DNA of 64,000 bases, taken from NCBI GenBank assembly GCA_963966185.1, contig CAWZYM010000074.1, forward strand, positions 227,501-291,500, in the 5' to 3' direction. Position numbers and translations under genes: made by a program. Of this stretch, positions 53,031 through 64,000 are shown piece after piece (the stretch's first letter is position 1; every line of letters begins with the position of its first letter). Origin of the DNA: Rhabditoides inermis (taxonomy: Eukaryota; Nematoda; Chromadorea; Rhabditida; Rhabditidae). Below the pieces are notes generated by a model. That model searched no databases. It saw only the letters and a list, made by a program, of their open reading frames with translations, and was not told where the DNA came from.

Positions 53031-54236
53031 CGTGTCTCAACTTCCTCTCAATAAATGACTCTATATAAAGGTTGACCCTCTGAAGCTTCTCCAGAAGCAA
53101 TAACACGTCTGTTTACTCGAGATTCATGCATGATGTATGCTTGCCTCCTTCTACTTACGGAGATCTCTCGTTAGAGGCAGGGAGAGTGAGAGTGAGAGAG
53201 AGAGTGAGAGAGAGAGATAGAGAGAGAGGGGTGTTTGGCTTCTCAAACCTCATCAACATGAACTGAACGCTAATAATCGCAAGTGCATGGTTTCATAAAG
53301 TAATGTAATGTAACCGCGTTACCGCGTTATCGACAGAGAGCGATCAGCACATAAAATAAGTATGTAAGCGTTCGGGACCAGAATCATTCCATCTAAAATG
53401 TTGCTTGAAAGTGAATTACATTGGCTGAGGAGTTGAGGTGTCTGATCAGATCCATTCCTTCTATGGTGATTGCAAGTGTGATTGTTGCAGGTGTCGGTGA
53501 ACGGCGGGGACGCGTCTCGCAGCGACGCGGTAGTGGAGAGGGACGCCGAGTCGCCGGAGCCCGCCTCGACCGGCAGCGAGTCGGCCGTGTACCCATTCCA
53601 TCACGCGGCGACCGACCTACACGACCCATTCAACTGCACACCCAGCAGCAGTCCGCAACTGGTACGCAGCCCCCTCTCTCCCTCTCTCCCTCCCTCTCTC
53701 TCCCTCTCTCTCTCTCCCTCCCTCCCTCCCTCTCTCCCTCTCTCTCTCCCCCTCTCCCCCTCTCTCCCTCTCTCTCCCTCTATCCGCCCCTCTCAGGTGA
53801 TGAACTCTGCGAGTGCCAAGACCTTCTCCATCATCCCTCTCACTGTCCACAAGCCCGACGACCCGCCCCCGCGAGGTATGTTAATTTATGAGTTTTGTGT
53901 TTTGCGGTTTTGCCACTCGTGTCAAGAGTGAGTGACAGCTGTCTGATGAAACGTTTGTTCAATCTACTCATAGTGTTTAGACCTCATATGGCTATCATAT
54001 TGTATAACCTCTTCGTGTGTTGCAGCCGAGTCGGTGGGCGGGGACCAGGCGGGGCCGTCTTCGTCGGCGCCCGGCCGTCTGGCCCCTCTGCGGGGCCACT
54101 CGCAGGGCCAGCTCGTCAACCTAGTGGAGGTGCGGCAGAAGCCGGTCTCCCTCGCGCGGGCAGCGACCTTCCGCACCTCCCGACCCTCCACCAGTGAACC
54201 CACGCCCATCGAGGCCACGTCCACGGAGAGCATCTG
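49612..54236 (+). CDS. Goliath/RNF130-RNF150-type transmembrane RING-H2 E3 ubiquitin ligase
   Basis: The exon chain is 49612-49701 (signal peptide), 50788-51039, 51111-51179, about 51299-51414, about 51490-51570, 51991-52131, about 52716-52810, 53491-53659, 53798-53875 and 54026-54236. All phases agree. The ectodomain has [10 protein letters not shown] and a divergent protease-associated-like region. The membrane helix ([19 protein letters not shown]) and [20 protein letters not shown] are diagnostic of Goliath. The RING-H2 has CPVCIDPY, then CRHVFHKTC and CPMC, with all eight zinc ligands, and continues DILKAFGYQ. Such ligases sit on endosomes and ubiquitylate membrane cargo. The C-terminal 190 residues are Ser/Pro-rich and disordered, and the gene ends at TGA 54234. 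Several introns consist mostly of CT/GA repeats. Confidence 0.92.
50090..50655. mobile_element. GC-rich fold-back element in the first Goliath intron
   Basis: The left side carries about three forward copies of CCGCGGCAGCCGCGGCGGAGGT (50103-50182). The right side carries the same unit inverted (around 50570-50648). The outermost ends, CAGAGA on the left and TCTCTG on the right, extend the inverted repeat. No ORF is present. The exact termini and target duplication could not be resolved. Confidence 0.6.
51576..51632. repeat. (CT)n microsatellite just after a splice donor
   Basis: Starts five bases after the GTATGC donor in the Goliath gene. Confidence 0.9.
52132..52222. repeat. (GA)n tract merging with a splice donor
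   Basis: The donor itself (GTGAGAGAGAG) is the first unit of the repeat. It is followed by GGGA and GAAA variants. Confidence 0.88.
52373..52431. repeat. (CT)n microsatellite in a Goliath intron
   Basis: CT repeat of about 45 bp, then CTTT/CTTCC variants. Confidence 0.88.
52817..52871. repeat. (GA)n microsatellite just after a splice donor
   Basis: GA repeat following the GTAAACAG donor of the RING exon. Confidence 0.88.
53668..53796. repeat. CCCT/CT repeats filling a whole short intron
   Basis: The intron between the exons ending 53659 and starting 53798 consists almost only of CT and CCCT units, so it also provides the polypyrimidine tract. Confidence 0.85.
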
Positions 54237-54812
54237 ATGCCCTCAGGCCATCGCCTATCATCATTGTTTCAACGCACCGAGACGGGTTGTCTTCGATCTC
54301 ATTCAGTGTATTCATTCACCCACTAGTCCTCTCCGCGAGTGCCTCTCATTGCCCCCACACTCTCTCGAATCTCTCCTCCTTCTCTAATTCTCTCAATCTC
54401 CCATACTCTCTCGTCACACGGTCTTAGATCGAGGTACTCTCTCTCGCACACACGCATATAGCCTTAGAATTTGTATATACTTATTCACTCCACAAGAGTA
54501 ATAATAATAATATTTATGTTTCACGAAGAATAATAAATACGTTATTTACAAGTACCCAATGGACTATCGAATGCCCCCTAGTTGTGTTGATGGACAAGGA
54601 ACGCTGATGAGATTCAAAATACAGTATACCCTACGTTTTTTTCCAAGCTACGAGTCGTAGAAAGGTACCCTATTTGAAACCGAGGGCCTCGCACAAGCAG
54701 ACATGAAAATCTCAATCGACTCGAAAAATAAAGCGAAACTCTTTGATTTCGCTCACTGATTTCGCTCGTATATTCGGGATCAGCATGTGACCAAGGACGG
54801 ACTCTGATTCAG
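54237..54812. other. Spacer between convergent Goliath and membrane-protein genes
   Basis: 576 bp. AATAAA-like signals near 54530 probably end the Goliath transcript. There is no other gene. Confidence 0.5.
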
Positions 54813-57253
54813 TCAGATTCTGAGAGCATGTTCGGTGATGGGGCAAGGAACGAGTGTGGAGAGATCAGCCATGGTCCTCACTTGGACTATCCGACCATCC
54901 AACTCCCTCCGCAGACGAGTGGTAGTGAGGGAGGGGATGGGGGGAAGACGCTCGGCTCGCGACTCGGCCGGACAGTCCTCAACACATCTCTCTCTTTCCC
55001 TCTCTCCCTCTCTCTCTCCCTCTCTATCCTCCTCTCTCTCTACCTTCAGACAGAGACACCGCATCCTCTGCAGTCGAATGAATACGTCCTCTTCCACCAC
55101 CTGAAAAGCATGGGGAAATAGACAAGATCCGTTTCCATCAGATGTGACATTCTTTTGACATGAGCTTATTACGTGAATGTCAGGAATTGTAGTCGTAATC
55201 GTTCATGGTATGAGCGTAATCCGTGATGCTCAGGCAACATTCGAACCCCGGAAGTTGCTAGTCACACTGAAAGCAACGCAACACGCAACCGGAAGTGACT
55301 CACCTCATCATCATGTATAGAAAATCGTATGTTTTACTCTGCTTTAGGAGGTATACTTTAGGGGTACATTGGACACAAGTTCTACTATACTAGATAAGGC
55401 CACCCACCTCATATATGAAAAAAGTGTGAGGGACGTTCCGTACTCTCATACTTGTGTGAATCTCGTACTGTTTGTGGAAGACTAGTTGAGTGCCCACCTC
55501 GTATATGAGTGGGGGCATCCTCTTGTGGTGTGTGAGCATGTGCTGGTGGATGAGGAAGAGGAGGAGGGGGAAGTTGGTGTTCGGGAAGAGAATGGGAAGA
55601 CCGAGAAGGGTCTGGTCATCACAGTACACATCCAGCGACACGTCTGACAACTCGATCTGCAACACGTTTCCATTACGTTTATGATTACGAAGGTGGTGCC
55701 AGTGGAACCAGAGAGATCAATGTGAAACGTATGCTACGTATCCAATGTTTGCTACGTTCCGGGGTGAAACGTACCAGCACGATGGAGAGATAGATGAATA
55801 CGAGTGAGAGTGTGAGCACGATATCCTTGTCGGCCTTATAGAACCGACGGTTCATTCCCCTGAAAAGATACTCTTTTATAGAAAGATAAGGTATGTTTCT
55901 ATCATAGGTGTATTTCTAGAGTCAACGTTGTTCCACTTCCTGCCTCTTTTCGCTATCCAGAACGCGTTTTTTTTGGTCGAACAAATGTTACTTAATTATA
56001 GGTGCTATATTACTCGTTCCGATGCAAATGATTTCTGTTCTGAACAGTTGAAAATATTAATCCTTATTTTTTCAACTCAGTATCCCAGCATTTCATACTT
56101 CGGTAGCACAATACACGATTCGCACCTTGTCTCACTACTTACGTTAGTGAGACTCGCCTGAATATCATTGCGCACAGGCATCCGAGGTCCCTTATATAGG
56201 GTGAGAATGCGAGTGCAGTCGCTGCCAGAAGACACGCATTGATCGAAGCAGTGACGCGAATCGGCAACAGAGCCAGCAGAGACCTGCAATCCTCCACTGT
56301 ACGCTCGCATACGGTATGTTGGTAGTTACTGATACCGTGTACTGTACATTGTCACGGTACTTACTTTAGTGTCCAAAATCTCGGTTTATAGTTTGGCAGA
56401 GTACGATCCTCGTGTTTGAGTACGGTAGACAGTTCGCATAAACAACAAATCGGCGTTTGTTTAAATCTTCATTTCTGATCTATAATTGCTGGTTGTTGGT
56501 TGGCAAAAACATGAAGTGTAAAAATACGATAATAAGGTGTTTTGCTAATGACATCTGTACAGAACATTGTGAGAAAAGAGAAATGCATGGAAACAGAAAA
56601 AACTTCAAATTATAGATAACTTTTCAAATGTTGTGAGTTTCACCTGGCGATTTGGTAACGGTCGAGTGCGTAAAAATGTACGAACTACTTTACTTCCAAC
56701 TCAAATTACTTCAAACTACTTCCAATTGCTTGCGATTGCCTTGCAACGACTTCTAACACTAATTGCCGTGAGTTGAGGGCAATAACTTTTCTCGAATGCG
56801 ATTTGCACGAGGGTGAGTGAGAGAGACCCCCCTCCCTCTCTCTCTCTCCCTACCTTGTGAGGTATGGCACTCCCAGGACCAGTCCCATATGTCTCCCCGG
56901 AAGCTGTTGGCGAATCAAACAGTTGGCATGCCTGCAACAACATTCCCAACGCTCCATACAATCCTCCAAACCCACGTTTTCATCAAGTATCCCTCAAACT
57001 GGTAGGAGATGAGGCGAATGATGCAGAACGAAATGAAGAGGAGCACGGAGAGGCGCTGCTGTACGCACGTGTCCTGCTCGTACGTCGAGCTGAACGTACG
57101 GTACGATGAGTACGAACTGAACGAAGCTCACTTGTTGTGGCAGGTGGAGGTGATATGGGGTGTGGCATATAGGTTGAGTGCCCCAGTGGCGAAGAAGAGA
57201 AGAGGAGAGGACAGGTAGATGACAGCAGTGCGCAGGTGAGGCGAGGCAGTCAT
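54813..57253 (-). CDS. Unrecognised multi-pass membrane protein
   Basis: Phase-consistent exons start at 57253 (MTASPHLRTAVIYLSSPLLFF) and continue through 57000-57089, about 56863-56930, about 56138-56284, about 55772-55862, about 55501-55658 and about 55052-55116. They end in 54813-54970 at TGA. Hydrophobic helices include VIYLSSPLLFFATGALNLY, RLSVLLFISFCIIRLI, SLLALLPIRV through ALAFSPYI, IVLTLSLVFIYLSIVL, and LGLPILFPNTNFPLLLFLI, so five or more membrane passes are likely. A loop with YEQDTCVQQ follows the first helix. The C terminus is cytosolic-like with RLPPIPSLTTTRLRREL. I do not recognise the family. A 42-nt intron at 57090-57131 is needed to avoid an in-frame TGA. Confidence 0.6.
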
Positions 57254-57697
57254 GTCGAGTGAGGCATCGGGAGAGAGAATAGCGCACTCGCCTCCAAATC
57301 TCATCCCACTCTCTTTGTCAGAAGCCGGCGCGGGTCGACTGAGCAGTCTCTCTTTGAAAGCAGGAAATCAGATAAGGCGAGAGAGACGCACATCAAAAGA
57401 GAGAAGACGACGACGTCTGTACACGAGTTTACTTCATAACAAGTCGCAATTATCGATTAGGGGAAGCGTTCACAGACATGGAATGGGGTGGAAATGAGTG
57501 GGGGAGGGTGTTTACAGAGAGAGAGAGCACTGATTAATGGAAATATAGTGGAAGCGGATTGAAAGTGGGGATAGAAACAAGCTAATACGAGGGCGTAAGT
57601 GTAATCATGGAAATTCTGGGAAGATTCAGCGAAAGCGGTCACATCCGGTTGCCCTCAGGAGATCCCCTGGGGGAAGAGAGATTGCCCTGAGGGCATA
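57254..57697. other. Spacer between two minus-strand genes
   Basis: 444 bp holding the 5' flank of the membrane-protein gene and the 3' flank of its upstream neighbour. Nothing else is seen. Confidence 0.45.
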
Positions 57698-58204
57698 TCA
57701 GACGGGGTGGCGGTCTGTGAGGGTATGGAGATTGTGGCGAATCAGGCGACAACAACGCCACGCGTCAGAGTCTTCCTTCAGAGACAGCACTGCAATGTGG
57801 AAAACTTTCTCTCTCTCTCTCTCTCTCCCTCTCTCCCTCTCTCTCTACCTTTCTCGGCTCTGTCCACCAGTAGCCCAGCTCTCATCACAGTCTCCCCATC
57901 CCACTCTCCGGATTCCGCCAGAGAAGCCGTCAGCTTATCCGCGAGTTGCAGCAGCGGTAGGGAGTCGCACCTGGAATCCATCCTCCCTCTCCCTCTCCCT
58001 CTCCTCCCCCTCTCCCCCCCTCTCTCTCTCTCTCTCGTTCTATTTCATGTCTCCCTGTTATTCACCGCATCCTCTTCCCAGCTCTCTCCAGCAGCAGTGT
58101 ATATGTGTCGATTGCTTGTCTGTAGAGGCGTTGTCGCTCCGATCCCTCTGCCAATCACAACAGGGTTCAGTGGACAGAGGGAGATTGAAGGGGGGGGGAG
58201 AGTT

Positions 58205-58239
<35 letters not shown>

Positions 58240-60552
58240 CCTTCTACTCTGGCATGGAACCAGTATGCATCTGCTGTCATGATGAGGTATGCGAGTTGTG
58301 TGTAGGGCGTCGGACGCACGTTCATTTCAGCGAGTGTCCTCTGGAGAAAGTGGCACAGTGAAGTGATCGATCAAATAGAGCACGACACAACCGTGAGTCT
58401 TTGTTTTGCTTTGAAAAGTCTGACTTACAGCGCCTTTACTTCAACGCACCTCATACTCTCTGTAGTCGCTGCACACTCTCTCCCTCATCCTCTCCCTCTC
58501 CCCTCCTCCTCCTCCTCCTCCTCCTCCTCCTTCTCCCCTTATCAACTGCTCCATCGGCACCACTCGCCGACAGTGCGCGTTCTTGATGATGAACAGATCC
58601 GGCCAATCTGGGAAACGTATCTATGAATTGTATTCAAAGAGAAACCTACCCAACTCTTCTCCCTTCTCTATTTTGTCCATGACAACTCGAATGAGATCCG
58701 TCTCGGTGGGCCGTCTATTGGGTGAGTTCTTGAGAATGCCACTTCTCGGAGTGTCCTTTCTATCCCCCAGTGTCGAGTGGTGTGTCTCGCTGCTCTGTCG
58801 ACTGGGGCCTATTGTAGTGGAGGCTAGCGAGGCACGACGAGACTCTGCCTTGTCCTAGATCACTTTCTCTTACACCATCCTGAAAAATGAAGTCACTTGT
58901 GTCTGCAGGGTAACTTTCTCCTTCTTCTGCTCCTTCTCCCTCTCGTTTTCTCCGTCCACAGACAGAAGTTGCTGCAGAGACACCGTCGCCGACTGAAAGT
59001 GCGATTTTCAGACGGCCGGATACTGTACTGTGTACCTTTCCCTTATCCGTGAACCTCAACGTCTTATTCCACAAGAGATGCGTGGGTGTGATATTCTCGG
59101 AAACATCCACCTGATAAACAATGCAATCTATCAATAATCAATCAATAATCAATCCCACCCACCTTCACACTCGATGGATCCGAGAAGTTGTTCTTCACGA
59201 ATGTCGAGAGAAACGACATGATGGCCGAGTTCTGAAGTGACGTCATCGTGCAATATGGGATGACGTCACTCACATTGACGGCGTCATCGAGGGAGAGCTT
59301 CTGCTCCCCGTCGTCTGTCTTTATTGACATGGGAGACGCGGCGACAGTCGAGGAGAGAGGGATCGAATTCTGAACACCGTCTTGATATCAGAACACGATG
59401 TTTCACATTTATACTGTTTATAATTTCGATTTTTTCCATGTTATCGGTAATAAACCTATCTATACTCGATGATGTTTTCATTTTGAGAGTGAGAGTTGCT
59501 CTTCCTACCAGCTCAGTCGCCCTGCTTCCGTCACTTGCTCTTCTCACGTCCAGGGCAGTCGGGTTCGTGCGTTCCTCTAATGGAGGCACATCGTAGACGT
59601 AGCGATAGCCATTGTCTGCAGTCTAATGATAGCCCCGCCCCTTTGTTCCCGCCCACCCTTGACCGTATACTCCAGCTCCCTTGTCCTTGCTAGCTTCTCC
59701 ATTCGTGAGTCTAGTGGGGGTGTGGGATCGAATCCACTCGATCGCCCCCTCCTCTCAGACAGATACTCTCCGAGCTCTACAAGTAGATCTATGCACGAAT
59801 CATCAGTGTTTTGGAATGTTTCGATGAGACTGAAGTCTACTCAGACCTTCGGGGAACGATGCGAATATTCTTCTATACGTGTCGCTCCATTGGGGTCGTT
59901 TCTCCAGATCGTCGCTTTGAACTATCATAATTCTGAAAATCAAATGAAACTGGAAAAATACTGGCAGAAAATGGTGACGTACGGGAAGCGGGCTAACACT
60001 GCGCCAATACCTTGTCCTTCTTCTCTTTCTTCCTCCACTGTTCCGTGTTTGCACTCTTTTACAACCACCCACCCTCCATTCACAAATATGGTTTATTCTG
60101 ATAAAGCACACGGTCATGAAATACGAACGAGCAAGCGAATCAATTGTACACGAAATCACGGGGCATTTTTTCGAGGTCCGGGTCCGCTGGCGGGGAGCAG
60201 ACTATAACCGGACCACTAGGTCGTCTTCCGAGGCGGAAGAGTCGACAGATGAGGGTCGATCCTCCGGTTGGACGGGTATGGATAGGAAGTGGGGGTAGGA
60301 GCGGGAGGAGGAGGAGGAGGAGGAGAGAGTGGAGGAGGGAGAGGGAGGGAGGGAGGCGGAGGCGAGGGAGGAGCCCTCGGGCCAGTCTGACGGGAACACC
60401 TTGGACAGAATGTCGTCGACCACTGCAGGGGAGGGAGAATCAGAGACAGAGACACGCAGGGACAGACGGTCCAGCACGGAGCAGCACTGAAAGAGATAGA
60501 GGGGGTGAGAGGGAGGGAGAGGAAGAGGGAGGGAGAGAGGAAAGACGGAGGG

Positions 60553-60598
<46 letters not shown>

Positions 60599-61070
60599 GA
60601 GAGAAAGAGACATACTCACCTCTTCGTAATTCGCGTCCAGTCTGCCTCGTGTCTCATGTCGGTATTTCTTCTCGTCTTTCTGTGTTTCTGTGACAGCGTC
60701 GGCGATGAAATCAGCAGTGGACTGGTCGCAAACTCCTGCAAACATGCTATTGTTGTTGTTGTTTTTTCGATTGATCCACTCACCATACTCTTCCGCTCTC
60801 TCGCTCCACTCCGCCACTCGATCCAGTGTCGCCAACATTCGACGGTGGAACGGACGGCAGAACACTGACGTCATCTGAACGAACAACATGTGACGTCATG
60901 CACAGTATACAGGCAACGTCATAGTCATGCAGTACCTTGTATATTTGCCTCTCGATTTGTACGAGCTTCGCCACAGTGTTTCCCCTGTTGGAAGAGTCGA
61001 CGTCGAAACGCTTTTCGACTGCATCCGAGAGCCTGGAGAGGGAGGGAATGAGAGAGAGAGGGGGGGGAGA

Positions 61071-61109
<39 letters not shown>

Positions 61110-62356
61110 AGAGAGAGGGAGAGAGAGAGAGAGGGAGAGAGAGGGAGAGAGAGTTGCTGACCACTGCATGCACTGTAGTCTGTCGTTGTCCCGTCTGTCT
61201 CTCGCTTGGCTCTCCAATAGATCCACCCACCACCCGCACACTGAAAAAGGAAAGATAAGTTAGGAATGCGAAATATCGATTACATATTGATCGAATATCG
61301 ATCGGCACTCACTCTTGGAGGCGGTAGATGTGCATTCAGAAGAGGCGACCATGAGGGAATAGGAGCGATGCGCGAGCGAAAGCAGGGCACTGAACAAGTT
61401 GAAATGGTATGAAACTGTGATGATACACTGAGTGAGTGCGTACTTGTCGATGTGTTGTGTCTTGGCTGCTTTCTCCACGATCTGTACACAGCGAGCGTAG
61501 ATCTCCCGATCGAAGGCCGCCGACGCGAGAAGAAGAGGCTCCGACGACCACACAGAACAGCCTGCAACCATAACTATGACGTGATCGTTCAGTTAATCCG
61601 TAGTGGTTCCATGCTATGATGTTATCCTATCGCATTTCCCTGCTTTTCATCACGGTTTATCGAAAATCAGTCGATAGTGACGCAGAATTCATTGCGATGA
61701 GATAAGAGTCAACCCCTTTGCCCCCGTTGTCGGCTAGTCTCACGTTCAGATTAGGCTTGCCTTTTTTGCGTATAATGGCAGTGGATGAGTGGAGGGATGA
61801 GAGAGAGGGAGAGAGAAGGAGAGAGAGAGAGAGAGGGAGAGAGAGAGGGAGAGAGAGAGGGAGAGAGAGGGAGAGAGAGAGAGGGAGAGAGAAGGAGAGA
61901 GAGAGGGAGAGAGAAGGAGAGAGAGAGAGAGAGGGGGGGGATCATCCCCGCAGGAACACTTGCTACTACACTAAACACCGGGGGAAACTGGTTGAGAGTG
62001 GATAGGAAATCGTACCGATCCAAAAGACTTGAGACCACTTCCTACATGATCTGTCTGTGACTCTTTACTTTTTAAAATGGGAACGTTTTGGAACCAACTG
62101 ACTGGATGTGCTGGATGCAGCAGATAGGGGAGGAGTGAGTGGATGGGAGCAGAGAGAGTCGACACTGTCACTGTGGCCCGACCGAGCACGCAGCAGACAC
62201 AGCTTCTGCAAAGAAAGTGGTCCTCAGACAGTTCACTGGCACTCGCACCTTGATGAGGTCTCCTGCCGCGTGTTCCATCTCCAGAGATATGCCTTCGGGC
62301 GATCTCATAGCATCATCCAATGCCAACATCAGCTGAGACAAATCAGAGGTCTTCAT
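57698..62356 (-). CDS. Large unrecognised cytosolic protein with helical ends
   Basis: More than a dozen exons in compatible phase run from MKTSDLSQLMLALDDAMR (62356) to RHNLHTLTDRHPV and TGA at 57698. The N-terminal third is helical: EIYARCVQIVEKAAKTQHID, VASSECTSTASKMCGWWVDL, and KLVQIERQIYKMTSVFCRPF. The middle is Ser-rich and acidic (PEDRPSSVDSSASEDDLVV) and includes VDVSENITPTHLLWNKTLRF. The end is again helical (RQRLYRQAIDTYTLLLERAG, then LPLLQLADKLTASLAESGEW). No catalytic motif, zinc finger or membrane segment is seen. The exon at 62356 is preceded by a TTTCAG acceptor, so a further 5' exon may exist. The segment around 58450-58620 is tentative. Confidence 0.55.
60300..60360. repeat. 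GGA-type coding repeat
   Basis: (GAG)n/(GGGA)n on plus. On the coding minus strand it gives the poly-Ser/Pro run of the large protein. Confidence 0.7.
60556..60605. repeat. (GA)n microsatellite in an intron
   Basis: On the transcribed strand it forms a (TC)n polypyrimidine tract upstream of the next acceptor. Confidence 0.85.
61047..61153. repeat. (GA)n/(GGGA)n filling an intron
   Basis: The whole intron between exons near 61036 and 61160 is purine on plus and pyrimidine on the transcribed strand. Confidence 0.85.
61797..61938. repeat. (GA)n/(GGGA)n purine tract, about 140 bp
   Basis: The longest pure purine run in this gene, again in an intron of the minus-strand gene. Confidence 0.88.
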
Positions 62357-64000
62357 GTCTGAAACAACGACATGTACCATAAACAAGACGAACGAATGCG
62401 AATCGTGGGAACGACTGATCGGCGAGCGGCTCGGATGCGAGAGAAGAGAAGAGAAAGAGAGAGAGAGAGAGAGAGAGATGGCGAGCGCATGACACCGGGC
62501 CACAGGGTTGAGCTGTGTCGGAGCAGCTCTCTTTTTCCAGAGCCTGATAAGGGAGTCTGATACGCTAGGGCGGGCGAATTCCGGGAAGGATTGGAGACAC
62601 AATCAGATACAAAAGACCGAACCAACACATTCCAGTTATTGTTTCTCTGAGGGGTGCGTAGAAGACGGGATGATTGGATTTGCGATCGCAACTTGGCACA
62701 TGAAAAAACGGCGGAATACTGGTTTGGAACAAAGTAGACTCAGTGGGGTGGAGTGATTCGGGTGATCGGAAACGACCTCTCGCGTATTAGAGAGGGGGGG
62801 GGCAGGTGAACGCTCGAAATAGGCAGCCAGGTGAGAACAAATGATGGAAGGCCGGCGGAAAACTGGGAAGACGCGGCTTTAGTGATAACATCTCACCCAA
62901 ATTCAATATCACAACGCTTTCAACTGTGCAAAGTTCGCGCAGAAATTTTTTACGATCTGATGCGTCAGAGAGAGAGTTTTTGAAAGGAGGAAATGTGGGG
63001 CCGCATTCTGCGAACAGTGCGCACTTTTTGCAGTAGAATGGTCGAGATACAGCACATGGAGTGTACACAGGGAGAGTTGCGAGAGTGAGTGAGAGTGAGT
63101 GAGAGTGAGTGAGTGAGTGAGTGAGAGTGAGTGAGTGATTGGATTGACGGGGAACAATGCGCCTGCGGGCATTCGCGGCTGTCCAAACAAGGAAGCAATA
63201 GAATGCGAGTCACACGTAGACTCAACATTCAGTATTGGCGGTATTTATGTACGATTGCTGATTTGTCTCGAAGAGGTTTGGACGGGAGGCGCAGGTACAC
63301 AGGTTCGATGGGCTGAACTGTGATCTACCTGCACCTTGCAGTCATAGGAAGAGGGAGGAAGGGGATTGGGGTGCGGCAGGGGGCAGGAGACCCCGCAATT
63401 AGAGAGGGGCAAATGCGACACGCACGATTCGAGAAAATGATGTGTATCGGGGTCAATAATGGACACGATTACAAGGTGTTAGAAGAGGAGGAGGCGTATT
63501 ATTAGGAAATGATCTACTTGGCAACTGGAACACGACGAAAAAACTAGGGAGTCACCAATTATTCAAGTCACGTATATGCCAATCAATTTAGATTTACGAA
63601 TAATCCGCAGCGATCCTTCAACCTAGGATTAGCAAAGGACCTCATTGGCATATGACCTCAGGAACAGAGAAAGAGAACAGCTGGCAGGATATGGGAAAGG
63701 CATGGATTGATCAGAAAAGGGGGAGACAATGCGAGGGGCGGGGCGTCGGAGCATCCAGATGGCCTCTCCTCTCACACACTGCCTCAGGCGATTCGGGCAC
63801 CGCCTGAGGGCGAATTGCCTCCGCCAAAACTGGCCGCGTATATGGCTCGATTACCGTTCTCGACGCCTACTTGTTGTGTGCACTGCGTGGGAATGAGAGG
63901 GGACCGGTCACTCGACGCTGCGCCCTCCTCCACCACACACTCTCTCGCCTGCTCTCGCCACCCGGCTGGTTTGCCTCGGAGGGGTGACTGAGTGAACGGG
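62357..64000. other. Right end of window, no supported gene
   Basis: Contains (GAGT)n near 63083-63137, a (GA)n run at 62455-62480 and CCTCAGG/CCTGAGG palindromic bits. A 94-aa frame at 63707-63991 has no recognisable feature. It may hold the promoter and first exon of the large minus-strand gene. Confidence 0.4.

Noticed and set aside
57085..57135. An in-frame TGA flanked by a 15-nt GT-AG stretch, suggesting an ultra-short intron or recoded stop
   Set aside because: A later acceptor (GTTCAG at 57090) gives a normal 42-nt intron that removes the TGA and keeps frame.
59815..59900. A second in-frame TGA in the large minus-strand gene (near 59848)
   Set aside because: Using the donor GTATAG after GACAC gives a 49-nt intron and a smooth frame into LIETFQNTDD, so no recoding is needed.
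47875..62480. Ser/Leu-rich and Arg/Glu-rich open frames over CT/GA repeats
   Set aside because: Translations of dinucleotide repeats stay open in several frames without being coding.
1..64000. CRISPR arrays, bacterial operons, ribosome binding sites
   Set aside because: The window is eukaryotic nuclear DNA with spliceosomal introns. No regularly spaced direct-repeat array with unique spacers is present.

Overview
The window is animal nuclear DNA from a small, compact invertebrate genome. Genes are split by GT-AG introns, many only about 40-60 nt, and sit close together on both strands. They encode animal families: U5 snRNP GTPase EFTUD2, an SLC35A sugar transporter, proteasome subunit SEM1, mitochondrial ribosomal protein mL45, a DLGAP/HURP protein, a KCTD-type BTB protein and a Goliath-type RING ligase. 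Introns and spacers are unusually rich in (CT)n/(GA)n microsatellites. Splice acceptors lack the strict TTTTCAG of chromadorean nematodes. I cannot name the phylum.

Layout. 1-2938 (+): 3' part of EFTUD2. 3817-5448 (-): SLC35A transporter. 6008-6848 (+): Alba-like RNA-binding protein. 7021-7292 (-): SEM1/DSS1. 7604-9138 (-): mL45. 9619-11124 (+): DEK_C-SWIB chromatin protein. 12454-22760 (+): DLGAP-like scaffold with large introns. 23226-25547 (+): a RING-less paralogue of the Goliath protein found further right, with two small DNA transposons in one intron. 25723-46884 (+): a modular gene encoding BTB/T1, CRIB, polyproline and a WH2-like motif, whose last exons lie beyond an 18 kb insertion. 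49612-54236 (+): Goliath-type TM-RING-H2 E3 ligase. 54813-57253 (-): unrecognised multi-pass membrane protein. 57698-62356 (-): unrecognised large cytosolic protein. 62.4-64 kb: no supported gene.

The most remarkable object is the 18,134-bp insertion at 27793-45926. It is a Ty3/gypsy-like LTR element on the minus strand with apparently identical 908-bp LTRs, an ATAT target duplication, an initiator-Met-like primer binding site and a purine tract. In its own direction it carries: a 5' leader with three small intron-containing reading frames; a single 2,733-aa ORF in the order Gag, zinc knuckle, membrane-glycoprotein (Env-like) module, protease, RT, RNase H, integrase; and a 927-aa ORF with a complete UPF1-type SF1 helicase motif set. 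Its far end carries two LTRs joined head to tail. Env placed between Gag and protease, a dedicated helicase gene, and retained introns in leader genes make a combination I do not recognise. It is intact enough to have moved recently.

Gene models were assembled by reading splice sites and phases by eye. Domain assignments come from motif recognition, not database searches.
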